Notes under the pieces: model-generated
Told to the model about the DNA's origin: nothing
Database searches by the model: none
The model's input: the letters and a program-made list of their open reading frames with translations, nothing else
Made by a program: the position numbers and the translations under genes
Assembly (NCBI RefSeq): GCF_030758415.1
Contig: NZ_CP132334.1
Coordinates: forward strand, 1,934,001-1,998,000
DNA from: Parvularcula sp. IMCC14364
GTDB taxonomy: Bacteria > Pseudomonadota > Alphaproteobacteria > Caulobacterales > Parvularculaceae
Direction of reading: 5' to 3'
Length of the DNA stretch: 64,000 nt
Shown here: positions 44,271-51,557 of the stretch, one piece after another
Numbering within the stretch: position 1 is the first letter of the stretch
Layout: each line of letters opens with the position of its first letter

Positions 44271-45767
44271 CTATTGGCCTTGGCCGAGGGAATATCCTGC
44301 CTTGCCGTCAAAGGTGCAGAGGTTCTCTGTCTTGATGACATCGACACGTGCTGCCCCCAGTGCCTCAAACAGCTTGAGCATTTCCGGCATGGCCAATTCC
44401 TGATCGTCCCGCATCATGTAGCGGCAGCGCCAGTGATCGGTGCAGAATGTTTCGGGCATTCCGTTTGGCCATACTTTCACCCCCCGATTGGAGATCATGA
44501 CAAGCTCCAGGCAGGCTGGCGCAGCAGCCTGAAGTTTTTCTGCCAAGGCATCCGGCGTCGTGTCAGCATGGACAAAGATATCAATACCAACCTGTTTCTT
44601 GACATGCGGCTTGGCGCGAACCGGCTCTGGCACATTGATTTCAGCATCACGGTTATAGGCTACCGGCTTCAGCTTCTGTGGCTTCTGCCCCAAGCGTTCG
44701 ATAACGGCCTCGGCAAATTCATCCGTTGTCACGTTCCTGTTCATCAGACCAGCGTGATAGGTGTCTGCTGTGTGGAAGCCTTCTTCAATAGTCCGCAACC
44801 AGGCATTGTGAATACGCTCGGCAGCCTCTGTCTGGCCGATATGGACAAGCATCATCACGCCCGCGAGCAGAAGACCGGACGGGTTTGCCACATTCTGGCC
44901 AGCAATATCCGGCGCTGAGCCGTGGATCGCTTCGAACATGGCGCAGTGACTGCCGATATTGGCTGATGGCCTAAGACCTACGGAGCCGCTGATCTCTCCG
45001 GCAATGTCGGAGATGATGTCGCCATAGAGATTGGACGTGACGATCACATCAAACTGCTCAGGCTTGGCGGCCAGGCGCGCTGCCCCGATGTCGATGATCC
45101 AGTGATCATCTTCGATATCAGGATATTCAGCCGCAATCTCGTCAAATACCTGGTGAAACAGACCATCTGTCAGTTTCATGATATTGTCCTTGGAGAAACA
45201 GCTCACCTTGCGGCGGCCATTGGCTCTGGCATATTCAAAGGCGTAGCGCACGATGCGCTCCGTACCCGGACGGGATACCAATTTTAGACACTGGAACACT
45301 TCATCAGTCTGACGGTGCTCAATACCGGCATACAGGTCTTCCTCATTCTCCCGGATAACAACCACATCCATTTCCGGATGTTTTGACGGCACGAATGGCA
45401 TGTAGGAAACCGACGGGCGAATGTTTGAGAACATGCCGAGAGATTTGCGCACGGTGACATTGAGGCTTTTATAGCCACTGCCCTGCGGCGTTGTAATCGG
45501 GGCCTTGTAGAACACCTTGGTACGGCGCAGGCTTTCCCAGGCTTCTGCATCAATGCCTGCGGTCTGCCCGGAAAGGTACACTTCCTCACCAATCTCAATC
45601 GGCTCATATTGCAGGTTGGCCCTGCCGGCAGTCAGGACTTTCAGACAGGCTTTCATGATCTCAGGCCCGATGCCATCGCCATAGGCCACCGTCACCGGCA
45701 CGGCAGCATCTGCCCGGTCAATAACTTTGAAGTTACGAAAATCTTTCGGGGTCACAGGGGCGTTCAT
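44271..45767 (-). CDS. icd: Isocitrate dehydrogenase, long (Rickettsia/Thermus-like) type
   Basis: 498 residues. AYGDGIGPEIMKACLKVL, NVTVRKSLGMFSNIRPSVSY (phosphate loop/substrate arginines), VVIRENEEDLYAGIEHRQTD, metal site FDVIVTSNLYGDIISDIAGE, and AIHGSAPDIAGQNVANP. A C-terminal extension of about 150 residues beyond the catalytic fold marks the longer bacterial subtype. TCA-cycle enzyme giving 2-oxoglutarate; coenzyme preference is not certain. AAGGAG precedes the ATG. Divergent from a LysR gene across a 103-base gap. Confidence 0.93.
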   Translation of the reverse strand: MNAPVTPKDFRNFKVIDRADAAVPVTVAYGDGIGPEIMKACLKVLTAGRANLQYEPIEIGEEVYLSGQTAGIDAEAWESLRRTKVFYKAPITTPQGSGYKSLNVTVRKSLGMFSNIRPSVSYMPFVPSKHPEMDVVVIRENEEDLYAGIEHRQTDEVFQCLKLVSRPGTERIVRYAFEYARANGRRKVSCFSKDNIMKLTDGLFHQVFDEIAAEYPDIEDDHWIIDIGAARLAAKPEQFDVIVTSNLYGDIISDIAGEISGSVGLRPSANIGSHCAMFEAIHGSAPDIAGQNVANPSGLLLAGVMMLVHIGQTEAAERIHNAWLRTIEEGFHTADTYHAGLMNRNVTTDEFAEAVIERLGQKPQKLKPVAYNRDAEINVPEPVRAKPHVKKQVGIDIFVHADTTPDALAEKLQAAAPACLELVMISNRGVKVWPNGMPETFCTDHWRCRYMMRDDQELAMPEMLKLFEALGAARVDVIKTENLCTFDGKAGYSLGQGQ

Positions 45768-45823
45768 CAGTTTCTCCTTGTTAGGTTGAGGTGGACATAG
45801 GCAGACTCATTTGATTGTTGAAA

Positions 45824-45858
45824 TTGATAATGAAAATCCATAAATTGATTTTATCAAT
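45824..45858. promoter_or_regulatory. AT-rich palindromes between icd and the LysR gene
   Basis: ATTGAT-TTT-ATCAAT (45844-45858) is a perfect interrupted palindrome, and TTGATAA at 45824 pairs with TTATCAA at 45851. LysR proteins bind T-N11-A dyads in divergent promoter regions such as this, so these are candidate sites for the neighbouring regulator. Confidence 0.55.
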
Positions 45859-45870
45859 CATAGGACTCTC

Positions 45871-46755
45871 ATGCCACAACAACTGAATCTCAACCCCGAC
45901 CTGTTGCGCTCCTTCGTCACCGTTGTGGAGTGTGGTGGATTTTCACAAGCCGCAGAGCAGCTCATGCGCGGACAGTCTGCTGTCTCGCTTCAGATCAAAA
46001 GGCTGGAAGACCAGATCGGCGTCAAGCTGATGGACCGTACACCGCGCAATATCACATTGACCCCGGAGGGTGCCCTGTTTCTGGAAGACGCACGGGCCCT
46101 GTTGCGGCACAATGATGACATTGCGGCGAGGTATCTTGAAACTGAAGTGTCCGGTTCTGTTCGCCTTGGTGCACCGGAAGACTTTGCCACATCCCACCTG
46201 CCGACAGTGCTGTCACGGTTCTCATCACGCTATCCCAAGGTCGCGCTGGAGGTAACCTGCGAGTTGACACTCGACCTTGTACGGCGTTTCAAAAGCGGGG
46301 GACTGGATATCGCACTGATCAAACAGGAGCGCGGCACCGGTGATATGCGCCGCAGCAGCCTGCGGGTCTGGCGTGAGCCGCTGGTCTGGGTGGCCCGCAG
46401 CAAAGATACTGTTCAGGCAGAACAGTCCCTGCCCCTGGCCGTGTCGCCGGACCCTTGCGTCTATCGACGGCGTGCCATCAGCGCCCTGAAAAAATCCAAT
46501 CGTAACTGGCGCATTGCCTATACCTGCGGATCACTGGCAGGAATCCACGCCGCTGTCCGGGCAGGACTTGGGGTGGCTGTTCTGCCAAAAGAGATGGTGC
46601 CACGGGATTTGACCGTCCTGTATGACGACGCGACCGGCTTGCCAGCGCTTGAAGATTCCGAGATCGCTCTGGTCGAAACGCCCAGCCTGTCACCGGCTGC
46701 CCTGCTGCTGCGCGACTACATCATCAATGAACTGGAACACGCAAAGGCTGCCTGA
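45871..46755 (+). CDS. LysR-family transcriptional regulator
   Basis: 294 residues. N-terminal winged helix-turn-helix (LLRSFVTVVECGGFSQAAEQL, RGQSAVSLQIKRLEDQIGVK) and a periplasmic-binding-protein-like effector domain (SVRLGAPEDFATSHLPTVLS; GVAVLPKEM near the end). Transcribed away from icd with shared regulatory DNA. By the usual LysR arrangement it probably regulates icd and itself. The effector is unknown. Confidence 0.93.
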   Translation: MPQQLNLNPDLLRSFVTVVECGGFSQAAEQLMRGQSAVSLQIKRLEDQIGVKLMDRTPRNITLTPEGALFLEDARALLRHNDDIAARYLETEVSGSVRLGAPEDFATSHLPTVLSRFSSRYPKVALEVTCELTLDLVRRFKSGGLDIALIKQERGTGDMRRSSLRVWREPLVWVARSKDTVQAEQSLPLAVSPDPCVYRRRAISALKKSNRNWRIAYTCGSLAGIHAAVRAGLGVAVLPKEMVPRDLTVLYDDATGLPALEDSEIALVETPSLSPAALLLRDYIINELEHAKAA

Positions 46756-46793
46756 CAGCGGTGTGCGCCAGCAAGCAGCCCATAAGGGGCGAG

Positions 46794-47072
46794 TCAGAGG
46801 CTTTCAGCCTGATTTTCTTTTGTGGTGGTATCATCACTGCTGGTGATGATACCGATCAGCTGACCGCTCTCTTCGGCAACGATGACGCCTTCGCGGGCAA
46901 TTTCATCCCAGACCGTGTCCACACTGATTTGTGCGGAAGTCAGCTTTGTCTCCTCCGCCAGTTCTGCTTTGGAGGGCAGGTCTGTCGCGGGGATGTCAGT
47001 GGCGCTCGCAGATGCGAAGCCGAACCCGGCGATGGCGAGCATCGCACCGAAAAATGTTTTTAAGTGCATCAT
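46794..47072 (-). CDS. Small exported protein, unknown function
   Basis: 92 residues. A signal peptide (MMHLKTFFGAMLAIAGFGFA to ASA-TD) is followed by an acidic domain with a short hydrophobic core (ISVDTVWDEIAREGVIVAEE, SGQLIGIITSSDD). Start chosen at the ATG with GGAG six bases upstream. No family recognised. Confidence 0.7.
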   Translation of the reverse strand: MMHLKTFFGAMLAIAGFGFASASATDIPATDLPSKAELAEETKLTSAQISVDTVWDEIAREGVIVAEESGQLIGIITSSDDTTTKENQAESL

Positions 47073-47166
47073 AGCTGTCTCCTTCTGCTTACGGAGCAGA
47101 TATGGCGATGCCATTGCGGCTTCCAGAGCAGGCAGAAATTTCTATCAAAACCTGTGTTTTGACTTA

Positions 47167-47994
47167 TCAGGCCGCCTGTTCGCGCTGGCTCTGTGTTGCC
47201 TGCACACGTGGCTTGAGCAAAGCAGACTTCTCGTCCACAGGAATGGACTTATAGACCACTGGGTCGATGATATTCATGCGTGCCCGTGCTGCCGAGAGCG
47301 GTTCTTCAAGCAGCGCCTCAATATCTTCTGCAGGCAGCCAGGCCGATTTATCCCCCATGGCTTTGGCTTCCTTCATGGCACTGAGGATTTTCATGCCGGG
47401 CTTTTCAACCTTCCCGGCCAGCGCCCCGATCCATGTAATCAGGCGCAAGCCCTCATTGCCGGTCTGTGTGCGGGTATAGATCAACAGACAAAGTTCGCCC
47501 AGCGTGTCACGGCCATAGCCGGTGATGACATGCGCCACTTCAAAATTCAGCGACATGCGGCGCATTTCTGGGAACTGTGTCTGCTCGGTATAGCCGATGC
47601 CAGCTTCCTCTGCCGCACCAACAACACCGTCAGGTGTCAGATTCTCTCCTTCCATGAAGGCAAGATAGGCTCTGCCCACAGAGCCGTCAGGCAAACTGCG
47701 CAGCCACTCCTTACGGGTCATGATCTCTTCAAGTTTCACCGGCTCGGTGGCAACACGGCGGCCATAGTCGCTGCTGACAAAGCGCTCGAAAAAGCGGTGA
47801 TGGCTTTTGCCCGCCATGGCGCCGACAATTTCAAATACCTGCCGTGTGTCTTCCTTATTGGCGAGTAGCTTCATGACCGACGCAAAAGCATGAAAGGGTG
47901 CAACGGGCTGCGTTGGAGGCACGGGAAAACCTTCAATGGTTTCAAGCTCTTCCACGCGATACTTCCTGCTGAAAGATAACGGTCTGTAACCCAT
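47167..47994 (-). CDS. Coq4-like protein
   Basis: 275 residues. The central FEVAHVITGYGRDTLGEL corresponds to the Coq4 signature HDxxH-x11-E: the second histidine and the glutamate keep their spacing (H, eleven residues, E), but the first H-D is F-E. Upstream RKEWLRSLPDGSVGRAYL matches the GSxGxxYxxF-like segment of the family. Coq4 is needed for ubiquinone synthesis, and recent work ties it to decarboxylation/hydroxylation of the quinone ring. The altered metal site makes catalysis uncertain. GGAG lies nine bases upstream. Confidence 0.72.
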   Translation of the reverse strand: MGYRPLSFSRKYRVEELETIEGFPVPPTQPVAPFHAFASVMKLLANKEDTRQVFEIVGAMAGKSHHRFFERFVSSDYGRRVATEPVKLEEIMTRKEWLRSLPDGSVGRAYLAFMEGENLTPDGVVGAAEEAGIGYTEQTQFPEMRRMSLNFEVAHVITGYGRDTLGELCLLIYTRTQTGNEGLRLITWIGALAGKVEKPGMKILSAMKEAKAMGDKSAWLPAEDIEALLEEPLSAARARMNIIDPVVYKSIPVDEKSALLKPRVQATQSQREQAA

Positions 47995-48097
47995 GCGCCT
48001 GATCTCCTGTTTCTATCACATGCCGAATGTAGGCATTGCCAACATTGCGGTCAAGATGCGCCTTGACCCGTTCCCTGGCCCTGTTTAAGCGCAACTT

Positions 48098-48961
48098 ATG
48101 AACGCACCCTTGCATATTAGCGGCCTCGCCGAAATCGCTGACCAGTATGATGCCCTTTTGTGCGATGCCTGGGGCGTGATCCACAATGGCATTGAGCTTT
48201 TCCCCGGTGTAGCCGACGCGCTGACAAACTTTCGCGAAACGCGCGGGCCGGTCTTCATTCTGACCAACGCACCGCGCCTGAACGACGTGATCCCGCCACA
48301 ACTGGACAGGCTTGGCCTGCCGCGCAGCGCCTATGATGGCGTTGTCACCTCCGGCGATGCAACGCGCGCGTCAGTTGAAGCCTTTCGCGGCCAGCCCGCT
48401 TTCAGGCTCGGCCCGGACAAGGATGACACGTTGTTTGAGGCACTGGATATTGAGTTCGTTCCCCTTGAGCAGGCAAAATTCATCCTTTGCACCGGCCTGT
48501 TTGATGACAGCACGGAAACGCCAGAGGATTACCGGGAGATGCTGTCGCAGGCCAAGGAGCTGAACCTGCCGATGATCTGCGCCAATCCGGATACTGTCGT
48601 GCAACTTGGCGACCGCATGATTTATTGCGGCGGCGCACTGGCACAGGTCTATGACCAGCTTGGCGGCGAGACGCTGCTCTCCGGCAAGCCGCATGAGCCG
48701 ATTTATGACCTGGCCATGTCCCGGCTCACAAAAGCCAATAATGGCACCCCGCCGCAGCGGGTTCTGGCTGTCGGCGATGGTTTGCAGACAGACATCCTGG
48801 GGGCTAACAGGCATGACCTTGATGTGGTATTCGTGGCCCATGGTATTTTCAGCAAGGAAGCGCGCAATGATGCCGGTGTTCTGGATATGGAAAAACTGAA
48901 CCGGTTACTGTCAGACCATGACGTGCACGCCCATGCTGCAATGGATCAGCTGGCCTGGTGA
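48098..48961 (+). CDS. HAD-superfamily hydrolase, TIGR01459 (NagD-like) type
   Basis: 287 residues. HAD motif I reads LLCDAWGVIHNGIELFPG (DxWGV instead of DxDGT), motif II ILTNAPR, motif III SGKPHEPIY with the lysine, and motif IV VGDGLQTDILGA. The subgroup is usually encoded beside ribF, as here. Its substrate is unknown, but a flavin-nucleotide phosphatase role is plausible from context. Overlaps ribF by four bases (GTGA). Confidence 0.9.
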   Translation: MNAPLHISGLAEIADQYDALLCDAWGVIHNGIELFPGVADALTNFRETRGPVFILTNAPRLNDVIPPQLDRLGLPRSAYDGVVTSGDATRASVEAFRGQPAFRLGPDKDDTLFEALDIEFVPLEQAKFILCTGLFDDSTETPEDYREMLSQAKELNLPMICANPDTVVQLGDRMIYCGGALAQVYDQLGGETLLSGKPHEPIYDLAMSRLTKANNGTPPQRVLAVGDGLQTDILGANRHDLDVVFVAHGIFSKEARNDAGVLDMEKLNRLLSDHDVHAHAAMDQLAW

Positions 48962-49905
48962 AAACGCATATGCCGACCATTATTCATACGCCCCTGAATT
49001 GCGCCCTGTCAGAGGCACACCGTGGCCATGTGGCTGTGATGGGCAATATGGACGGTGTGCATAAAGGCCATCAAGTCCTGATTGGCGAAGCTGCCAGATT
49101 TGCGCAGGAAAGACAGAAGCCACTTGGTGCGATTATCTTTGATCCGCATCCGCGTCAGGTATTTGACCCGACCGGCGATCCGTTCCTCTTGACCAGTCGT
49201 GAACAGAAGATCGCCCTTTTGGGAGAACAGGGAATCGACACCGTCTTTGTGGTGCCTTTCAACAGGCAACTGTCGATGTTGAGCCCGGAAGATTTTGTGA
49301 ATGACATTCTGGGCAACGTGCTGGGGCTTGCAGGTGTTGTGGTTGGCGAAGGCTTCCGGTTTGGGCAGAAACGCGCGGGCACGACACAGGCATTGGAAAG
49401 CCTGGGTGAAAGCGCCGGGATGAGTGTGCACATTGTTGCGCCTGCTGCCATGGCGGGCGCCAGCGAAAAATACTCATCCTCACAGGCGCGTCAGGCCCTG
49501 CGAGATGGCAAACCGGAGGTGGCCGCAGATATCATGGGGCGGCCCTTCACTGTGGAAGGGATTGTGCAGAAGGGTCAGCAACTGGGGCGCACCCTGAATT
49601 TTCCAACCGCCAATATCAGTACAGAGAACTATATCCAACCGGCAAAAGGGGTTTACGCCGTAACCGCGCGAATCGGAGAGAACGAAGCCAGAGGCGTCGC
49701 CAATTTCGGTAACCGGCCTACGGTAGATGGCAAGGGCGTGTTGCTGGAAGTCTTCCTGTTCGATTTCGATCAGGACATTTACGGCGAGACACTGTCGGTA
49801 TCATTCCATCACTTCATCAGACCTGAACAGAAGTTTGATGGCCTTGATGCCCTGAAAGCGCAGATTGCAGCTGATTGTGACACGGCTGCCCGCCTGCTGG
49901 CCTGA
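48958..49905 (+). CDS. ribF: Bifunctional riboflavin kinase/FAD synthetase
   Basis: 315 residues. N-terminal FMN adenylyltransferase (VAVMGNMDGVHKGHQVLI, with the HKGH nucleotidyltransferase motif; IIFDPHPRQVF; KYSSSQARQAL) and C-terminal riboflavin kinase (GRTLNFPTANIS, GVYAVTARI, GVANFGNRPTV, LEVFLFDFDQDIYG). Makes FMN and FAD. GTG at 48958 overlaps the HAD stop; ATG 48970 is an alternative. ribF normally precedes ileS-lspA; here two other genes intervene. Confidence 0.95.
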   Translation: MKTHMPTIIHTPLNCALSEAHRGHVAVMGNMDGVHKGHQVLIGEAARFAQERQKPLGAIIFDPHPRQVFDPTGDPFLLTSREQKIALLGEQGIDTVFVVPFNRQLSMLSPEDFVNDILGNVLGLAGVVVGEGFRFGQKRAGTTQALESLGESAGMSVHIVAPAAMAGASEKYSSSQARQALRDGKPEVAADIMGRPFTVEGIVQKGQQLGRTLNFPTANISTENYIQPAKGVYAVTARIGENEARGVANFGNRPTVDGKGVLLEVFLFDFDQDIYGETLSVSFHHFIRPEQKFDGLDALKAQIAADCDTAARLLA

Positions 49906-50046
49906 AACAGCGCCTCTCACCCCGCTCGCGCAAACGTTGCAACCGCCTGCCCGGCGCCCCAATAGCGCCCCATTGCGGCCTTAATTTTTGTTAACCATGA
50001 CATTGCTGGGACAGAAAAGTGACCAAAAAATGCATGGAGACCCGTA

Positions 50047-50808
50047 ATGGACCTGACAGGACGCTGGCTTCGCAAGCCCTTAAAATATGCTCTGGCGCTC
50101 ATCGCGCCGCTCACCCTCGGTACTGTTGCCGCGCAAGCTGCAGATAACAACAGCCGCTATGGCTCTGAGCGATATGGCTATAATAATTATGGCAACTCTA
50201 ATAACCAGAGCGAATTTGTGCGCTGCAAGTCAGAAGACTTTCGTAAGCGCACCTGTCGGCTGAATGGTCGTATCCGGAATGTCTCTTTATATGACCGGGA
50301 ATCAAAGGCTCAGTGTCGCCGTGGTAATGACTGGGGCTATCGCAATAATCAGATCTGGGTCCAGAATGGCTGTCGTGGCGTCTTCCGCGTCACTTATGAG
50401 TTTTCCCGTAATGGCTATGATAACAACGGCTATGGAAACAATAACGGCTATGGTTATGGGAATAATGGATACGGCAATAATGGCTATGGCAATAACGGGT
50501 ACGGTTATGGCAATAATTATGGCCTCTCCCGCGACATTGCGATCGGTAACTGCATCGCGCGTGCAGAAACGCAGCTGAGACGCGATGGCTTCAGGCGTGC
50601 CCGTTTTGAACGTGTACAGCGCGCAAGCCAGGGACGCAGAGGCGGTGGCTGGAATCTGGAACTGATATTCCGTGTGCCCCATGATAACCACTTCCACTAT
50701 CCGGTCTTCGGCTGTGAAGCCTCCCGTGACTATACACGCCTCACCCGCTATGACTTTGGCGATGGCGGACGGCAGTGCGGGTTCAATTTCCGGCTCAGCG
50801 GATACTAA
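50047..50808 (+). CDS. Exported DUF3011 protein with Asn-Gly-Tyr repeats
   Basis: 253 residues. Signal peptide ends GTVAAQA-ADN. Residues about 55-115 form a DUF3011 domain (four spaced cysteines, RGNDWGYRNNQIWVQNGCRG). A low-complexity linker of NGYGNN units (about 122-158) follows, then a C-terminal domain with three further cysteines. Likely periplasmic or outer-membrane exposed, disulfide-bonded. Inserted between ribF and ileS; closed by its own terminator. Function unknown. Confidence 0.82.
   Translation: MDLTGRWLRKPLKYALALIAPLTLGTVAAQAADNNSRYGSERYGYNNYGNSNNQSEFVRCKSEDFRKRTCRLNGRIRNVSLYDRESKAQCRRGNDWGYRNNQIWVQNGCRGVFRVTYEFSRNGYDNNGYGNNNGYGYGNNGYGNNGYGNNGYGYGNNYGLSRDIAIGNCIARAETQLRRDGFRRARFERVQRASQGRRGGGWNLELIFRVPHDNHFHYPVFGCEASRDYTRLTRYDFGDGGRQCGFNFRLSGY
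50410..50522 (+). repeat. In-frame repeats encoding Asn-Gly-Tyr-Gly units
   Basis: Degenerate tandem units of AATAACGGCTATGGC type, 9-15 bases each, encode NGYGNN/NGYGYG. They form a flexible linker in the DUF3011 protein and are likely length-variable. Confidence 0.8.
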
Positions 50809-50835
50809 TCCCCCTGTCCAGTAGTTGAGACTGTA

Positions 50836-50864
50836 TAGCCCGGGCACTCACCCGGGCTATTTTA
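50836..50864 (+). terminator. Terminator after the first DUF3011 gene
   Basis: ATAGCCCGGG and CCCGGGCTAT form a perfect 10-bp stem around CACTCA, followed by TTT. Confidence 0.88.
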
Positions 50865-50989
50865 TGTCACAAGCGTTTCAACTTTGAGGAGAAAATGTCC
50901 TCAAACCTTCTCGGGGAACTTGCAAATAGCCATCAATGTGATATTGTATCATCACGTAGGGGTTGGTCACGCAGAAGAAAGGTTCGCCT

Positions 50990-51355
50990 ATGACACCTGC
51001 ATCCCCCCTGAAAGCCGTCAGCTTGTTCGTGATTTTTGCCGGCAGTCTGACTTTCTCCCCTTCCATGGCGGACAGCCGCGACACGTCGGATCATTATCTG
51101 AGCTGCTCATCAGATGGCAGTGACACACGTATTTTCTGTCCGATCCCGGTTTCCGCCAATAAAATCTGGCTCTCGGAACAATACTCCCAGGCACCATGCG
51201 TTTACGGCGAGTCATGGGGCCTGCAGGATGTCTATATCTGGACATCTTTTGGCTGTGCGGCAGAATTTGGCGCTGAATATGACGCTGATCTGGACGCACC
51301 AGTGACAACGCCGCTTGAATCACCTCTCGAAGGGCGCTTCCTGCGCGAAGCCTAA
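50990..51355 (+). CDS. Short exported DUF3011-like protein
   Basis: 121 residues. Signal peptide MTPASPLKAVSLFVIF to PSMA-DSR. The rest is a single DUF3011-like domain: LSCSSDGSDTRIFCPIPVSA, then CVYGESWGLQDVYIWTSFGC, with four cysteines and the WG/IW/GC pattern shared with the gene before. Start chosen at the ATG of the signal peptide with AAAGG upstream. A diverged paralogue separated by a terminator, so probably independently transcribed. Confidence 0.75.
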   Translation: MTPASPLKAVSLFVIFAGSLTFSPSMADSRDTSDHYLSCSSDGSDTRIFCPIPVSANKIWLSEQYSQAPCVYGESWGLQDVYIWTSFGCAAEFGAEYDADLDAPVTTPLESPLEGRFLREA

Positions 51356-51557
51356 GCGCCATGGAAGCAGAAGACTTGCAGTTGTCGCCTGATGCTGTAG
51401 AGATCAGGCATGGCCCATTTTGTTGATCCGTTTTTTCGAATTACAGGCCCGGTCTTCCGTCTCATATCGTCGGCAGGCCGGGAGATATAAGTATTGGCGC
51501 TGGTAGCGAACCCGCGCTAGACGATTTTCAACACGATTGACAGCGGACCAGAATTCA

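Noticed and set aside
50410..50522. Possible CRISPR-like or satellite repeat
   Set aside because: Units are short, in frame and encode an NGYGNN linker; there are no spacers.
51356..51557. tRNA gene or T-box leader before ileS
   Set aside because: No cloverleaf, T-loop consensus or T-box motif is visible, and T-boxes are not expected in this group.
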